Notes under the pieces: generated by a model
The model's database searches: none
What the model saw: the letters and a program-made list of their open reading frames with translations, nothing else
What the model was told of the DNA's origin: nothing
DNA from: Microcoleus sp. CAWBG506
GTDB lineage: Bacteria > Cyanobacteriota > Cyanobacteriia > Cyanobacteriales > Microcoleaceae
DNA: 64,000 bases
Direction: 5' to 3'
Assembly (NCBI GenBank): GCA_020883125.1
Contig: JAHREW010000019.1
Coordinates: 20,808 to 84,807 of the forward strand
Program-made: the position numbers and the translations under genes
Part shown: piece after piece, positions 53,083-62,686 of the stretch
Layout of the letters: each line of letters starts with the position of its first letter
Position numbering within the stretch: position 1 is the first letter of the stretch

Positions 53083-53112
53083 ATACTACAGCTTGTGATA
53101 CAAGACTGTCAA
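53083..53112 (-). promoter_or_regulatory. Sigma70-like promoter of the tRNA array
   Basis: On the minus strand TTGACA (53107-53112), 18 bp, TAGTAT (53083-53088). It lies about 200 bp upstream of tRNA-Asp with no gene between. A second TTGACA at 53020-53025 lacks a good -10. Confidence 0.6.
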
Positions 53113-53240
53113 GGGGGTAATACAATTTTTTTTTCGATCTGCTGCTTGGCGGGAAATCAGAGGGGCTGTTTTGGGGCTAAACCTCTTATAAATCAATAGA
53201 TTTGGGAGCTAAAGTGGTAGTGTCACGGGAGGTAAATTCA

Positions 53241-53345
53241 ATGCTGAAGCTGTACTACACTCCCATTTCTCTGAATTCTCGCCGCCTGTGGGTGGCCCTT
53301 CTGGATAAGTAGATGGCTTCTGAGCCGATCGAACTTAACCTAGAT
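53241..53345 (+). pseudogene. Glutathione S-transferase N-terminal relic
   Basis: The translation MLKLYYTPISLNSRRLWVAL is the typical start of a cyanobacterial GST. An in-frame TAG follows at LDK, after which the frame continues as MASEPIELNLD, also GST-like, then decays. Only about 35 codons of an expected 200 remain. Confidence 0.75.
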
Positions 53346-53561
53346 AGGATGTTTGGGATATTTTGTGATGAGTATCGGAACTTGCAGGCTTGGTGCGATC
53401 GACTAAGGGTGCGATCGAGCCGAAAGCAGACACAGGATATAGCTGTTAGCACTGCGACTTGTTACGAAGTCAGGGTTCTGAGATCTATTAGATCGGCTTT
53501 AGATTTTTTCGCTACAATTCCCTTTATCATATTGGGCATTGTGGAGTGAAAGGAATCTGAA

Positions 53562-54491
53562 GTGAGGGGAAATTATTTGTTTCAAATACTACTAAAAAAA
53601 TGGCGTTTTGTGGCGATCGTACTGACAGGAGCCATCATTAGCTTGGTCATGGGTTCGCTACTGCCGGAGTTTCAGCCGACTGAGCATCCTGGAACTGCTG
53701 TGGCTGAGGTACAAAACCCTAAGCAATCTTTAACCCTAAATCCCTTATTTCATGAGGTAGGAGACAATCAAACAGGGTTTAATCTCGATCGCAAGATTCA
53801 ACAACTTCTCACTGTATTAGAATCGAAAGAACAACTGCTGACCTTTGTACCGCCAGAAAAATTTCAAGGAACCACTATTTTTGAGGGACAAGTCAACAAG
53901 TCAGATAAAGTTATTGCCTTAACCGTTGATGACGGGCCCTGGCCGGAAACGACGGCACAAATGCTAGATATTTTTCAGCAAAATGATGTGAAAGCCACAT
54001 TTTTTTGGATAGGTAAATCTCTGGAAAGTTCACCGGAAATTGCTCGGAGAGTTGTGGCAGAAGGTCACGCGATCGGCAATCATACATGGCATCATCCCTA
54101 CGATCCAATGGATGCGGCGACTGCTGCTGACGAAATCGATCGCACCGCCAAACTGATTTACGAAACAACGGGAGTTAAGACAACTTACTTTCGCCCACCT
54201 GGGGGAGTTTTGAATAACGGCTTGGCCAAGTATGCCAAAGAGCACAATTATTCTGTGATCATGTGGTCTGTAACTACAGCAGATACCGATCGGCGGGCTC
54301 AACCAGAAGCTTTTGTTGAGAATGTTCTCAAGGGTGCGAAACCGGGTGCGATTGTGTTGATGCACGACGGCGGGGGCGATCGATCTCGTACTATTAAAGC
54401 CTTACCTGATATAATTGCTGGTTTGAAAAAGCAGGGATATCGGTTTGTGACGATTCCTGAGTTGCTGGAAATGCCAGAGCAACAAGCGTAG
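53562..54491 (+). CDS. Polysaccharide deacetylase (NodB domain)
   Basis: 309 residues from a GTG start with an AAGGA RBS. An N-terminal membrane helix (about 17-36) anchors it or acts as signal. The NodB domain covers about 120-300: TVDDGPWPE (metal-binding Asp-Asp), the IGNHTWHHP His pair, FRPPGG and the C-terminal LMHDGGGDRS His. It would deacetylate N-acetylated glycans (peptidoglycan or exopolysaccharide) in the periplasm. It is upstream of three glycosyltransferase-like genes. Confidence 0.92.
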   Translation: MRGNYLFQILLKKWRFVAIVLTGAIISLVMGSLLPEFQPTEHPGTAVAEVQNPKQSLTLNPLFHEVGDNQTGFNLDRKIQQLLTVLESKEQLLTFVPPEKFQGTTIFEGQVNKSDKVIALTVDDGPWPETTAQMLDIFQQNDVKATFFWIGKSLESSPEIARRVVAEGHAIGNHTWHHPYDPMDAATAADEIDRTAKLIYETTGVKTTYFRPPGGVLNNGLAKYAKEHNYSVIMWSVTTADTDRRAQPEAFVENVLKGAKPGAIVLMHDGGGDRSRTIKALPDIIAGLKKQGYRFVTIPELLEMPEQQA

Positions 54492-54511
54492 CTCAAACCA
54501 TGAGAATTCTC

Positions 54512-54720
54512 CCATAATTGTGGAACAGGCATCCTGCCTGTTCTTCACAGACTGGTTGGAGGGGGATTTTTTTACCGCAGAGGGCGCAGAGCACGCAGAG
54601 AGATTTCTGAGATTTTTTGTTGGTTGATAGGTGCTTGTTTCTGGTTGGAGGGGGATTTTTTTACCGCAGAGGGCGCAGAGTACGCAGAGAGGTTTCTGAG
54701 ATTTTTTTGCGATGGAGAGG
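54512..54720 (+). repeat. Dispersed hairpin and 89-bp duplicated repeat
   Basis: The GGAACAGGC-ATCCT-GCCTGTT hairpin (as at 25358) is followed by two copies, at about 54553 and 54642, of a GGAGGGGGATTTTTTTACCGC-AGAGGGCGCAGAG segment. Open frames through it are artefacts. Confidence 0.78.
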
Positions 54721-54739
54721 GGAATTGAGAGGTGCTTTT

Positions 54740-55714
54740 ATGAATGGAATTTGCACGCTAGCTAATGATACAGTTTACGACCAAGTTGTTGCTTTGCTCA
54801 ACAGTATTGAAGTTATTTTAGGCTCAAGTATTCCTGTCTGCATTTATCCTTTCGATGACCAAATAGAGCAAATTAAAGGGGAAATTGTTAACCGTTCCAA
54901 TGTTTTTATTTATGAAGATAGCGCTTCTATTGAGCGATGGGACAAATTTATGGAAGCAGCCGCGCCAGAGCGTTTGAATCGCAAAAAGTTTCGGCTTTAC
55001 GGTGCACACCGACGCTTTTGTGCTTTCGACGGTCCGTTTGCAAAGTTTATTTATATGGATGCTGATACTTTGCTGATGAATTCCCTTGATGCAGTTTTTC
55101 GGCAGTTAGATCAATCGGATTTTGTAGTTTATGATTTTCAATTTAGCGACCCAACTAAAGTCTATAATATTAAGTCACCCAAACTCCTTACAGTATTTGA
55201 CGAAAATCGGATACAATCGGAAATATTTTGTTCTGGATTTTATGGCAGTAAGCAAGGATTTTTTGAGCAAAATACTAGAGCATGGCTGGTATCTCAACTG
55301 CAATCTGGGGATGGAGAAATTCTATATGAAGGTGCGGGAGAACAGCCTTTGCTCAATTATATGGTGATGAAAACTGGCATGAGTAGTTATAATTTTGCTT
55401 ATAGTTTACCGGACTATCAAAAAACTGGGTGTTGCGTGAGTTCTCAACATTTTGAAGAGCAAGATAAAATTTTGTATGACAAGGGAAATCGACTGACTTA
55501 CATTCATTATATTGGGGTGCCGCCGGATTTAATTCGGAGAGTTTGTGCGGGGGAAAATATTGATTTTCCCTATCGCGATTTGTTTCTGCATTATCGCTAT
55601 CTCCGGGAACCCTCCCAGAGTCCAGTTTTTCGGGAAGCGCCCAAGTCTTATACTGAGGTTTCTAGGTCGAATTTGTTAACAAGGGTATGGAGAAGGTTGA
55701 GGATAAATACATGA
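54740..55714 (+). CDS. Npun_R2821/R2823-like glycosyltransferase, copy 1
   Basis: 324 residues from an ATG preceded by GAGAGG; a longer frame from 54617 runs through repeat DNA and is rejected. The start FMNGICTLANDTVYDQVVALLNSIE is typical of the family. A DxD motif (YMDADTLLM, about residue 105) suggests a metal-dependent GT-A nucleotide-sugar transferase, related to GT8. The C-terminus has HYRYLREP. The genes that follow are paralogues, so the cluster arose by duplication. Substrates unknown. Confidence 0.75.
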   Translation: MNGICTLANDTVYDQVVALLNSIEVILGSSIPVCIYPFDDQIEQIKGEIVNRSNVFIYEDSASIERWDKFMEAAAPERLNRKKFRLYGAHRRFCAFDGPFAKFIYMDADTLLMNSLDAVFRQLDQSDFVVYDFQFSDPTKVYNIKSPKLLTVFDENRIQSEIFCSGFYGSKQGFFEQNTRAWLVSQLQSGDGEILYEGAGEQPLLNYMVMKTGMSSYNFAYSLPDYQKTGCCVSSQHFEEQDKILYDKGNRLTYIHYIGVPPDLIRRVCAGENIDFPYRDLFLHYRYLREPSQSPVFREAPKSYTEVSRSNLLTRVWRRLRINT

Positions 55715-56577
55715 ATCGCGGTATTTATATTGTGGCGAACGATCGGGTGATGGAAAGTGCGATCGCACTTATGAACAGCATAGGTTTGTACAATCGTCAA
55801 GTACCAGTTTTTTTGATTCCCTTTGATGAGAATTATCACCAAGTCGCCGCCACACTCAGCCGTCTCCACGGAGTCCAATTGTTCCCAAATCTGGAGTTTG
55901 TCGAACAGTTTACCAGAGAAATTGGGCAAATATTCGATCGCAACTTTTTAGCCCTCCCTAACAAAATGCGAAAACTCGTCGCCTGGTTTGGCCCTCTCGA
56001 CGAATTTCTGTACATCGATACCGATATCATCGTCTTTGAAGACATCGCAGCCAACCTCAACAAACTATCCGAAGTAGACTTTTTTTGCTGCGACTACCAC
56101 TACCTCAGCGAAAAACTGCGAAATGTATTTTCACCCATTGTCAAAGCACAAAATATTTTCACAGATTCCGAACTTAAAGATGTCTTCAACAGCGGCTTTT
56201 GGGCTTCGCGGAAAGGAACTATTTCAGAATTGCAAATGTACGAAATATTGCGCGAATGTTCCCAGCATCGAGAATATTTCGACTTCACTCAAAATGTCAC
56301 TGACCAACCGATACTAAATTACCTGATTCTTAAACTAATTCCCAAACGGTGTAACCTGGTGAAAGCGACGGAATCAGAACCGGGAAGCTGGGCTGGTTCC
56401 AAGCATTTTCAGGAAAGAGATTATGTGCTTTATGACAAAGGTAAAAGGTTAAAATATATTCATTGGGCTGGAATACCGATTAAATCTGGTAGTCCCTACT
56501 GGAAACTGTGGAAACATTATCGTTATTTATATGAGGAAAAACCAAATTTAATGCAAAGAATATTTCGATCCTTGTAG
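55711..56577 (+). CDS. Glycosyltransferase-like protein, copy 2
   Basis: 288 residues from an ATG that overlaps the stop of copy 1 (ATGA), so translation is coupled. The N-terminus MNRGIYIVANDRVMESAIALMNS and the DxD-like YIDTDIIVF (about residue 95) mirror copy 1, but identity is lower. It ends in HYRYLYEEKP. Probably the same class of sugar transferase with another acceptor. Confidence 0.72.
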   Translation: MNRGIYIVANDRVMESAIALMNSIGLYNRQVPVFLIPFDENYHQVAATLSRLHGVQLFPNLEFVEQFTREIGQIFDRNFLALPNKMRKLVAWFGPLDEFLYIDTDIIVFEDIAANLNKLSEVDFFCCDYHYLSEKLRNVFSPIVKAQNIFTDSELKDVFNSGFWASRKGTISELQMYEILRECSQHREYFDFTQNVTDQPILNYLILKLIPKRCNLVKATESEPGSWAGSKHFQERDYVLYDKGKRLKYIHWAGIPIKSGSPYWKLWKHYRYLYEEKPNLMQRIFRSL

Positions 56578-56579
56578 GG

Positions 56580-56665
56580 ATAATATTGTTTGTAGGGAGG
56601 GGGCGGGTTTACGAGATAGTTAATTTTCCCCATAGATGGTTGGTAAAACCAGCCCCTACGAGGTC
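56580..56665. repeat. Inverted-repeat element
   Basis: GTAGGGAGGGGGCGGGTTTA ... AAACCAGCCCCTAC forms an imperfect hairpin of about 85 bp. Its GGGGGCGGGTTTA module is shared with the element at 51069. Confidence 0.6.
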
Positions 56666-56718
56666 ACAAATTAGATAATAACGAATCAACAGAACCTGAT
56701 ATAATTTATTTTCAAATT

Positions 56719-57741
56719 ATGACCAATGGTATTTATATACTAGCAAATGATGTGGTTTTCGACCACTTAGTCGCTTTATTAAACAGTCTGGAAGTGAATG
56801 GGGCAAAAGATATTCCAGTTTGCATCATTCCCTATGATGAGAGACTGCAAAAAGTGCGCGTAGAAATTGCAACTCGTCCTCATGTCACCTTGTTTGACAA
56901 TAACGATTCAATCATGTTTTGGGAAGACTTTGCCACTCAAGTTTGGCAAACTCATGGGAAAGCTCAAAAAGTTTGGAAATCTAAAGGTTGGAAACCAGTT
57001 CAATGTTTGGAAATGCACCGAAAGTTATGTTGTTTTGACGGCCATTTCGATAAATTTATCTATTTTGACGCAGACACTCTGTTAATGGGAAATCTGGATT
57101 ACATATATCAAAAAATTGATGACTTTGATTGGGTAGCTAACGATTTTCAATACAAATCAGACCTCAATTATATATTTGATTTATCCTCTCCCAAATTGCC
57201 ACAAATTTTAAATATTGACGAACTGCAATCTCATACTTTTTGTGCGGGTTGGTTTGCTTCAAAATCAGGTATTTTAAATCGTAATAATTGTTCTCAATAT
57301 TTAGAATCTTTAACATCAGGAGAAGCAGAAATTATGTCTTTGCGGGGGGCTGACCAATCTTTACTTAACTATTTAGTCGCCCGCAGCAAAATCTCTTTTT
57401 ACAACTTTGCATATGCTGAACCAGAACAGGTGACGGGGAATCATTGGTCTTCTCAATTTGATGTGAAAGATAATGTTCTATACGATAAAGGACGGCGGCT
57501 GACTTATTTGCACTACATGAGTATTTCGGCGGCCAAAATTAATCGATTGTGTGCTGGCGAAGATGTGGAGATTCCCTACCGAGATATATTTCTGCACTAC
57601 CGTTATTTAAAGTCGCCGGAAACCCAGCCAAAACTCACCCCTCCAAATTTGCTAGTTCGCTTCCAGAGAAATCTCAAAAGTTGGGGAAATCAAAAAGTTA
57701 ATAATGTTCAATTTAAGTTGCGGAATTTCTGGGATAAATAG
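56719..57741 (+). CDS. Npun_R2821/R2823-like glycosyltransferase, copy 3
   Basis: 340 residues, closest to copy 1: MTNGIYILANDVVFDHLVALLNSLE at the start, DxD as YFDADTLLM (about residue 115), FCAGWFASK and a final HYRYLKSPE. No signal or membrane segment, so probably cytoplasmic. Downstream of copies 1 and 2 with a 141-bp gap that contains a repeat. Confidence 0.75.
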   Translation: MTNGIYILANDVVFDHLVALLNSLEVNGAKDIPVCIIPYDERLQKVRVEIATRPHVTLFDNNDSIMFWEDFATQVWQTHGKAQKVWKSKGWKPVQCLEMHRKLCCFDGHFDKFIYFDADTLLMGNLDYIYQKIDDFDWVANDFQYKSDLNYIFDLSSPKLPQILNIDELQSHTFCAGWFASKSGILNRNNCSQYLESLTSGEAEIMSLRGADQSLLNYLVARSKISFYNFAYAEPEQVTGNHWSSQFDVKDNVLYDKGRRLTYLHYMSISAAKINRLCAGEDVEIPYRDIFLHYRYLKSPETQPKLTPPNLLVRFQRNLKSWGNQKVNNVQFKLRNFWDK

Positions 57742-57769
57742 GATAATATCAAATCCTCTCATCATCGTA

Positions 57770-57870
57770 ATTGTTAATCTCTCTCTTCTCTTCCTTCGCG
57801 TCCTTTGCGCCTTCGCGGTTAAATCATATCAAATCCAGTTGCATCGGAATGATATAGAGGACACGACAAT
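57770..57870 (+). repeat. Dispersed CTTCGCG-type repeat
   Basis: TCTCTTCTCTTCCTTCGCGT...GCCTTCGCGGTTAAATC followed by GACACGACAATGCCGTGTCCCTAC (hairpin). Similar text lies at 25430 and 58915. It is non-coding. Confidence 0.65.
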
Positions 57871-57908
57871 GCCGTGTCCCTACTTGATAAACCTAGAATA
57901 CGCTGTAT

Positions 57909-58859
57909 CTAACCGTACAAAGACTGAATCCACTCCCATTCTTGCCTTAAACCTGCTTCTAAACTAACTTGTGGCTGATAGCCCAATATTTTCTTAGCTT
58001 TAGATACATCAGCGCTAGTGTGTCGCGCGTCACCCCGCGCCGTTTCGGTAAAATCGATCCGAAGGGGTCGATCGACAATCTGCTCTATTGTATCAATAAC
58101 TTCTTTCAAAACCACCCGACTTCCCCCACCAATATTAAAAACTTCCCCCGCTGCTTCTGCAACCTCAGCCGCGGCTAAATTAGCAGCAACGCAATCGCTG
58201 ATAAAAGTAAAATCCCGCGTTTGTAATCCATCGCCAAAAATAGAAATCGGCTGGTTGAACAAAATCGACTTAAAAAACTTGTGAAAAGCCATATCAGGGC
58301 GCTGTCGAGGCCCATAAACTGTAAAATAACGCAGCGAAGTTGTGGGAACACCAAAATTATGATAGTAAAGCCCGCACAAACGTTCACCAGCTAACTTCGT
58401 AATTCCGTAGGGAGAAACGGGGTGGGGACAAGCATTTTCACTCGTGGGGAAAGATTCAGCATTTCCGTAAATTGAGGAAGAAGAAGCGTAGACAAACTTT
58501 TGCAGTCTTGGTGCATTTTTAGCAGCTTCTAATAATACTTGGGTGCTGTTAATATTGCGTTCGGTATAGCTGCGAAAACCCTCGCCCCAGCTAGCACGAA
58601 CTCCCGCCTGGGCGGCTTGATGAAAAATCACCTTAGCATCGGACAAAAGAGATGACCAATTTAGAGACAAAATATCTCCTTCCACCAATTCAAAACCAGG
58701 ATAGTTTTCAAATCGTGCAATATTCTTACGTTTGAGGGAAGGATCGTAATAATCGTTGAACTCATCAACACCTATTACGGTCTCCCCTCTATTTAAAAGA
58801 GTTTCTACTAAGTTAGAACCAATAAATCCCGCGGCACCCGTAACAATAAAAATACTCAT
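57909..58859 (-). CDS. NAD-dependent nucleotide-sugar epimerase
   Basis: 316 residues, extended SDR. NAD-binding GAAGFIGSN at 8-16; DEFNDYYDPSLKRKNI near 32-47, typical of UDP-glucuronate 4-epimerases; active-site S-S-S near 125 and the Y-x3-K motif SPYGITKLAGE near 147-157. It would supply UDP-galacturonate or UDP-galactose for surface glycans. Located next to the glycosyltransferase-like genes but on the other strand. Confidence 0.88.
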   Translation of the reverse strand: MSIFIVTGAAGFIGSNLVETLLNRGETVIGVDEFNDYYDPSLKRKNIARFENYPGFELVEGDILSLNWSSLLSDAKVIFHQAAQAGVRASWGEGFRSYTERNINSTQVLLEAAKNAPRLQKFVYASSSSIYGNAESFPTSENACPHPVSPYGITKLAGERLCGLYYHNFGVPTTSLRYFTVYGPRQRPDMAFHKFFKSILFNQPISIFGDGLQTRDFTFISDCVAANLAAAEVAEAAGEVFNIGGGSRVVLKEVIDTIEQIVDRPLRIDFTETARGDARHTSADVSKAKKILGYQPQVSLEAGLRQEWEWIQSLYG

Positions 58860-59041
58860 TCTATTTTAGATTTTAAAGCTTTTACAGAAATCATTGAATA
58901 AGTTGCGAGTCTCTTCTCCATCTAACTCTGCGTTCTCTGCGTCCTCTGCGGTTCAAAAATCATCTAAATTAATTAGGCTCAAATATTAGAGAAAAATCAA
59001 CCCCCTTTTTTTCATCAAAAAAGGGGGGTAATTGTTAACTA

Positions 59042-59416
59042 TCATCCTTCAAAGGAATCTAAGTCAAGGGCTTGGGAGCCTCCCCGTTCTAACTCCAACA
59101 AAAGCTTACCTAGCTGTCTCCAAATTAGCCATGCTGTGAGTAAGGTTAGTGGTAGAGACAAAGCATAAGAAAACAATTTAGGAATTCCAAAAATCTCTAC
59201 ACCGGAAGCTAAGAATACACAAATTCCTCCTGCCATTCCCAGGAAAGGCACGAATAATTGTAATCCTTGGAGGTTAGCTAAGGTGCGAGTAGAACGATTT
59301 TTTGACCAGAGCTTGACGGCTTCTTTGAGGGTTGCTTCAAAGGCTAAGCCAGAGGCGATTCCTGCTAGCAATCCAGCGGTCATTAAAAAATAGGGAGGTT
59401 CGGCAAAATAATACAC
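59042..59416 (-). CDS. Small membrane protein of unknown function
   Basis: 124 residues from a GTG with AGGA 7 nt upstream; an in-frame ATG at 59503 would translate STRR repeat DNA. Three hydrophobic segments (about 10-30, 55-75, 85-108). A Leu-Glu tail ends the protein. No family recognised. It ends the run after the ABC1 kinase gene, about 110 bp downstream of it. Confidence 0.6.
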   Translation of the reverse strand: MYYFAEPPYFLMTAGLLAGIASGLAFEATLKEAVKLWSKNRSTRTLANLQGLQLFVPFLGMAGGICVFLASGVEIFGIPKLFSYALSLPLTLLTAWLIWRQLGKLLLELERGGSQALDLDSFEG

Positions 59417-59439
59417 GAATAATTCCTGAATTTGGTGAA

Positions 59440-59524
59440 TTGGGAATGGGGAATTGGTAATTGGTAATTGGTAATTGTCTTTTGACTCATAACTAATTAC
59501 CAATGACTAATGACTAATGACTAA
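59440..59524. repeat. STRR heptamer region
   Basis: Repeats of TTGGTAA and ATGACTA 7-mers just beyond the ABC1 kinase stop. Same class as at 13690 and 44935. Confidence 0.75.
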
Positions 59525-61201
59525 CTAAAATCGAGTGAGGGCGGCGGCTCCTTCTGTGGAAAGTTCTGCTAAGGCGTCGAGAGCAACGTTGAATAGGCGG
59601 CTTGGTTGCAGGTCTTCCTTGACTAGGTTCCACAGGCTGCCAACTTCTGCTGTGTGGATGCGATCGTCCTCAATCAAAGCTAGCATTAGCTGGCGTCGCA
59701 AAAACGAGCCTTCCTCGGATAGCAAGAATTGTAAACCTAGTTGTGCTGTCGGGAGTAGATCGAAACTCTGATCGGACCTAGCGATCGCGATCATGTCCTC
59801 TAATCTATTCCACTGGAATTTGCCATCCTTGAATAATACCTCAATCAAGCGCCGCCGCAGTGCCGGAGATTCCCCGTTCAACAAACGTCGCGCCACGTAA
59901 GGATAGGCAACCTCAACTATCTTGAAATCTGGATTTAGCGTCAGGGCCAAACCTTCTTCTGTCACCAGAGAGCGAATTATTAAGGCAAACTTCGCCGGCA
60001 CTCGGAAAGGATAATCGTACATCAATTCCGAAAACTGGTCTGTAATCGTTTTGAAGTTAAAATCTCCTACCTTTTCGCCGACGATATCTCCCAGTACAGA
60101 TTCTAGGGCCGGGACGATCGGCAGAATATTTGTATCTGGAGTCAAAAAGCCTAGTTTTACAAAATCTTTGGCTAACTCTAAATAATCTTTGTTGATTAAA
60201 TGAACTACGGAATCAACCAAAGTTTCTTTAGTTGTTTCTTCCATCTGATCCATCATCCCAAAATCGATATATGCCATGCGGCCGTCCGCTAGAGCAAATA
60301 GATTTCCCGGATGGGGGTCTGCGTGAAAAAATCCGTGTTCTAATAATTGGCGCAAACCGCTCCGGACTCCCACTTCAATTAAAGTATCGGTATCCAAACC
60401 TGCGGCTTTAACGCTTTCTATATCGGTCAGCTTGATGCCGTTAATCCACTCAAGAGTGAGAACGCATTTTGAAGTATAGCGCCAGTAGATGCTGGGAACT
60501 TTTACTGTTGGGTCATCGGCAAAATTTGTCGCAAATTTCTCGGCGTTGCGGCCTTCATTGATGTAGTCGATTTCCTCGAACAATTTGATGCCGAATTCAT
60601 CGACAATTAAACTGAGGTCGTGACCGAGATTTAGTGGCAATAATGGGCCTAATAATCCGGCGGCCCACCGCATTAAATAGAGGTCAAGACTCAAGATTGG
60701 GAGCAAATTTGGTCGCTGAACTTTGACTGCGACTGCTTCTCCGGTGATGAGACGAGCCCGGTAGACTTGGCCGAGACTGGCTGCTGCGACTGGTTCTGGG
60801 GAGATTTGGCTGTAAGTGTCGCTAATTTTGCGATCGAGTTCTGCTTCAATAATCTCAAAGGCCTGGGCAGAGTCAAAGGGCGGCAACTGATCCTGGAGTT
60901 TGATCAGTTCTTGGAGAAAGTCTTTGCGGATCAAGTCTGGTCTGGTCGAGAGCGCTTGACCGACTTTAATGAAAGTGGGGCCCAAGCGAGTCAGTATTTG
61001 TCGCAGGTGTGCCGCTCGTTCCGGCTGGTGTGCGGCGACTTCGTGCTGCCAACTGTCCCACAGCATCCCGATGACGAAGCCTGCAAAGGACCAAATAACG
61101 GTGATGGCTCGCCAAATTGCTTTCCAAGGACGGTTGCGGTAATACTGAGCGATCGCTTGTGGATCGTAGCGTCTAGCTTGAGTAGATTGATACTGACGCA
61201 C
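59525..61201 (-). CDS. ABC1/AarF/UbiB-family atypical kinase
   Basis: 558 residues. ABC1 core: KxGQ-type FIKVGQALSTRPDL (about 95-108), ATP-binding EAVAVKVQRPN (about 153-163), HADPHPGNLF catalytic loop (about 295-304) and YIDFGMMD (about 312-319). C-terminal helices may be membrane-associated. Bacterial members assist quinone synthesis. Cyanobacteria have several and the role of this one is not known. Confidence 0.92.
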   Translation of the reverse strand: MRQYQSTQARRYDPQAIAQYYRNRPWKAIWRAITVIWSFAGFVIGMLWDSWQHEVAAHQPERAAHLRQILTRLGPTFIKVGQALSTRPDLIRKDFLQELIKLQDQLPPFDSAQAFEIIEAELDRKISDTYSQISPEPVAAASLGQVYRARLITGEAVAVKVQRPNLLPILSLDLYLMRWAAGLLGPLLPLNLGHDLSLIVDEFGIKLFEEIDYINEGRNAEKFATNFADDPTVKVPSIYWRYTSKCVLTLEWINGIKLTDIESVKAAGLDTDTLIEVGVRSGLRQLLEHGFFHADPHPGNLFALADGRMAYIDFGMMDQMEETTKETLVDSVVHLINKDYLELAKDFVKLGFLTPDTNILPIVPALESVLGDIVGEKVGDFNFKTITDQFSELMYDYPFRVPAKFALIIRSLVTEEGLALTLNPDFKIVEVAYPYVARRLLNGESPALRRRLIEVLFKDGKFQWNRLEDMIAIARSDQSFDLLPTAQLGLQFLLSEEGSFLRRQLMLALIEDDRIHTAEVGSLWNLVKEDLQPSRLFNVALDALAELSTEGAAALTRF

Positions 61202-61229
61202 TCGTTTATTTTCCTCTTAGTTTCCGAAA

Positions 61230-61345
61230 TTGACAATTAATAGGGAATGGGGGCATTGGGCATTGGGCTTTGGGCATGGGTAGTTAAAACTGTCTTCCCT
61301 GTTCCTTTTTCCTTCTTCCTTCTTCCTTCTTCCTTCTTCTAAATT
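61230..61345. repeat. Low-complexity CTTCTTCC and GGGCATT repeats
   Basis: GGGCATTGGGC-type and CCTTCTTCCTTCTT-type units fill most of the gap between the aminotransferase stop and the ABC1 gene start. Non-coding. Confidence 0.7.
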
Positions 61346-61386
61346 TGTTTCTTTTCATTAACTATAGTACATAAAAGTACAAGTGC

Positions 61387-62559
61387 TTAGTCAAAAAACG
61401 TCGCTGATTGAGCTAAGCAATCTTTGAGTCCATAAATCGCGCGCTCTTGTTGATCCCTCGACAGTTCTGGGAACATGGGCAAAGACAAGACTTCGCGACA
61501 AACTTGCTCCGCGACGGGCAACTGACCAGGCTGATAACCTAAAGATTTGTACACAGGTTGCAGGTGCAAAGGTAACGGATAGTAAACCATGGAACCGATG
61601 CCGTTTTCCTGTAACTGAGTCCGCATCCAGTCGCGAAATTTTCCAGAGGGAGAAATAGGAGGATGGTGCGGGTTTTCTGGACTGGTGAGCCGGATAGTGT
61701 ATTGATTCCAAACTCCTTTTGCTTTGGGCAATTCTTGTGGTACCACGACTCCGGGGATGTGGCAGAGAATTTCGCTGTAGAATTGGGCTTTCTCGCGCCG
61801 CTGAGCATTCCAGGTGTCGAGATATCGCAATTTAATGCTGAGAATCACTGCTTGTATGGCATCTAAACGGCTGTTGTAGCCGATTTCTTCGTAAAAGTAT
61901 CTAGAGGACTGGCCGTGTTCTTTGAGCATCCGCATGGATGCTGCCAGGGCCCGATCGTTTGTGGTGACAGCTCCGCCGTCGCCGCAAGCTCCTAAATTTT
62001 TGGTTGGATAAAAACTGAAGCAGCCCACATGGCCGATGCTGCCGACTTTTTGAGATTGCCATTGGGCACCGACTGATTGGGCGCAATCTTCAATGACTGC
62101 TAGATTGTGTCTGTTGGCAATGTCCATGAGCTGTGTCATGTCTGTGGGTTGCCCGAAGATATGCACGGGCATAATTGCCTTGGTTTTTTCGGTTATGGCT
62201 GCTTCTAGGCGATCGACATTCATGTTAAATGTCCCAGAGTCAATATCGACAAACACTGGAGTTGCACCGACGGCGCTAATTGTCTCAGCCGAGGCAAAAA
62301 AGGTAAAAGGAGTGGTGATGACTTCATCGCCAGGGCCAATTTTGAGGGCCCGCAAAGCCAAAATTAGGGCATCGGTGCCGGAGTTACAGCCCACGCAGTC
62401 GGAAACTCCGGTGTAGTTGGCGAACTCTTGTTCAAAAGTCTTGACTGCCGGGCCGCCGATGTAGCCACCAGAGGCAAGCACTTTTTGTACCGCAGCAGCT
62501 ATTTCGTCGCCAATCAGGGCGTATTGGCTGGTTAAGTTGAGGGGGGGGACATTATTCAC
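61387..62559 (-). CDS. DegT/DnrJ/EryC1/StrS sugar aminotransferase
   Basis: 390 residues, PLP-dependent. Internal-aldimine Lys187 (FYPTKNLGACGDGG). GTDALILALRAL for cofactor phosphate, and IEDCAQSVGAQW with the Asp. These enzymes transaminate nucleotide-keto-sugars during surface polysaccharide or glycolipid synthesis. The family also includes dehydratases, which lack the Lys. Divergent from the permease gene downstream; their starts lie about 130 bp apart. Confidence 0.92.
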   Translation of the reverse strand: MNNVPPLNLTSQYALIGDEIAAAVQKVLASGGYIGGPAVKTFEQEFANYTGVSDCVGCNSGTDALILALRALKIGPGDEVITTPFTFFASAETISAVGATPVFVDIDSGTFNMNVDRLEAAITEKTKAIMPVHIFGQPTDMTQLMDIANRHNLAVIEDCAQSVGAQWQSQKVGSIGHVGCFSFYPTKNLGACGDGGAVTTNDRALAASMRMLKEHGQSSRYFYEEIGYNSRLDAIQAVILSIKLRYLDTWNAQRREKAQFYSEILCHIPGVVVPQELPKAKGVWNQYTIRLTSPENPHHPPISPSGKFRDWMRTQLQENGIGSMVYYPLPLHLQPVYKSLGYQPGQLPVAEQVCREVLSLPMFPELSRDQQERAIYGLKDCLAQSATFFD

Positions 62560-62686
62560 TCTTCACACCATAAATTTCAACCATTATCAAACCAAATTCT
62601 TGCAGCAAAACTGTTTCCCAGACACCTTTATTGCAATATCTTATATTTTGACGTGCCAACAATCACTTTATCGAAACGGAGTTCCT

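Noticed and set aside
53313..53549. 78-residue plus-strand frame after the GST relic
   Set aside because: Begins inside the broken GST and then shows no family likeness or RBS.
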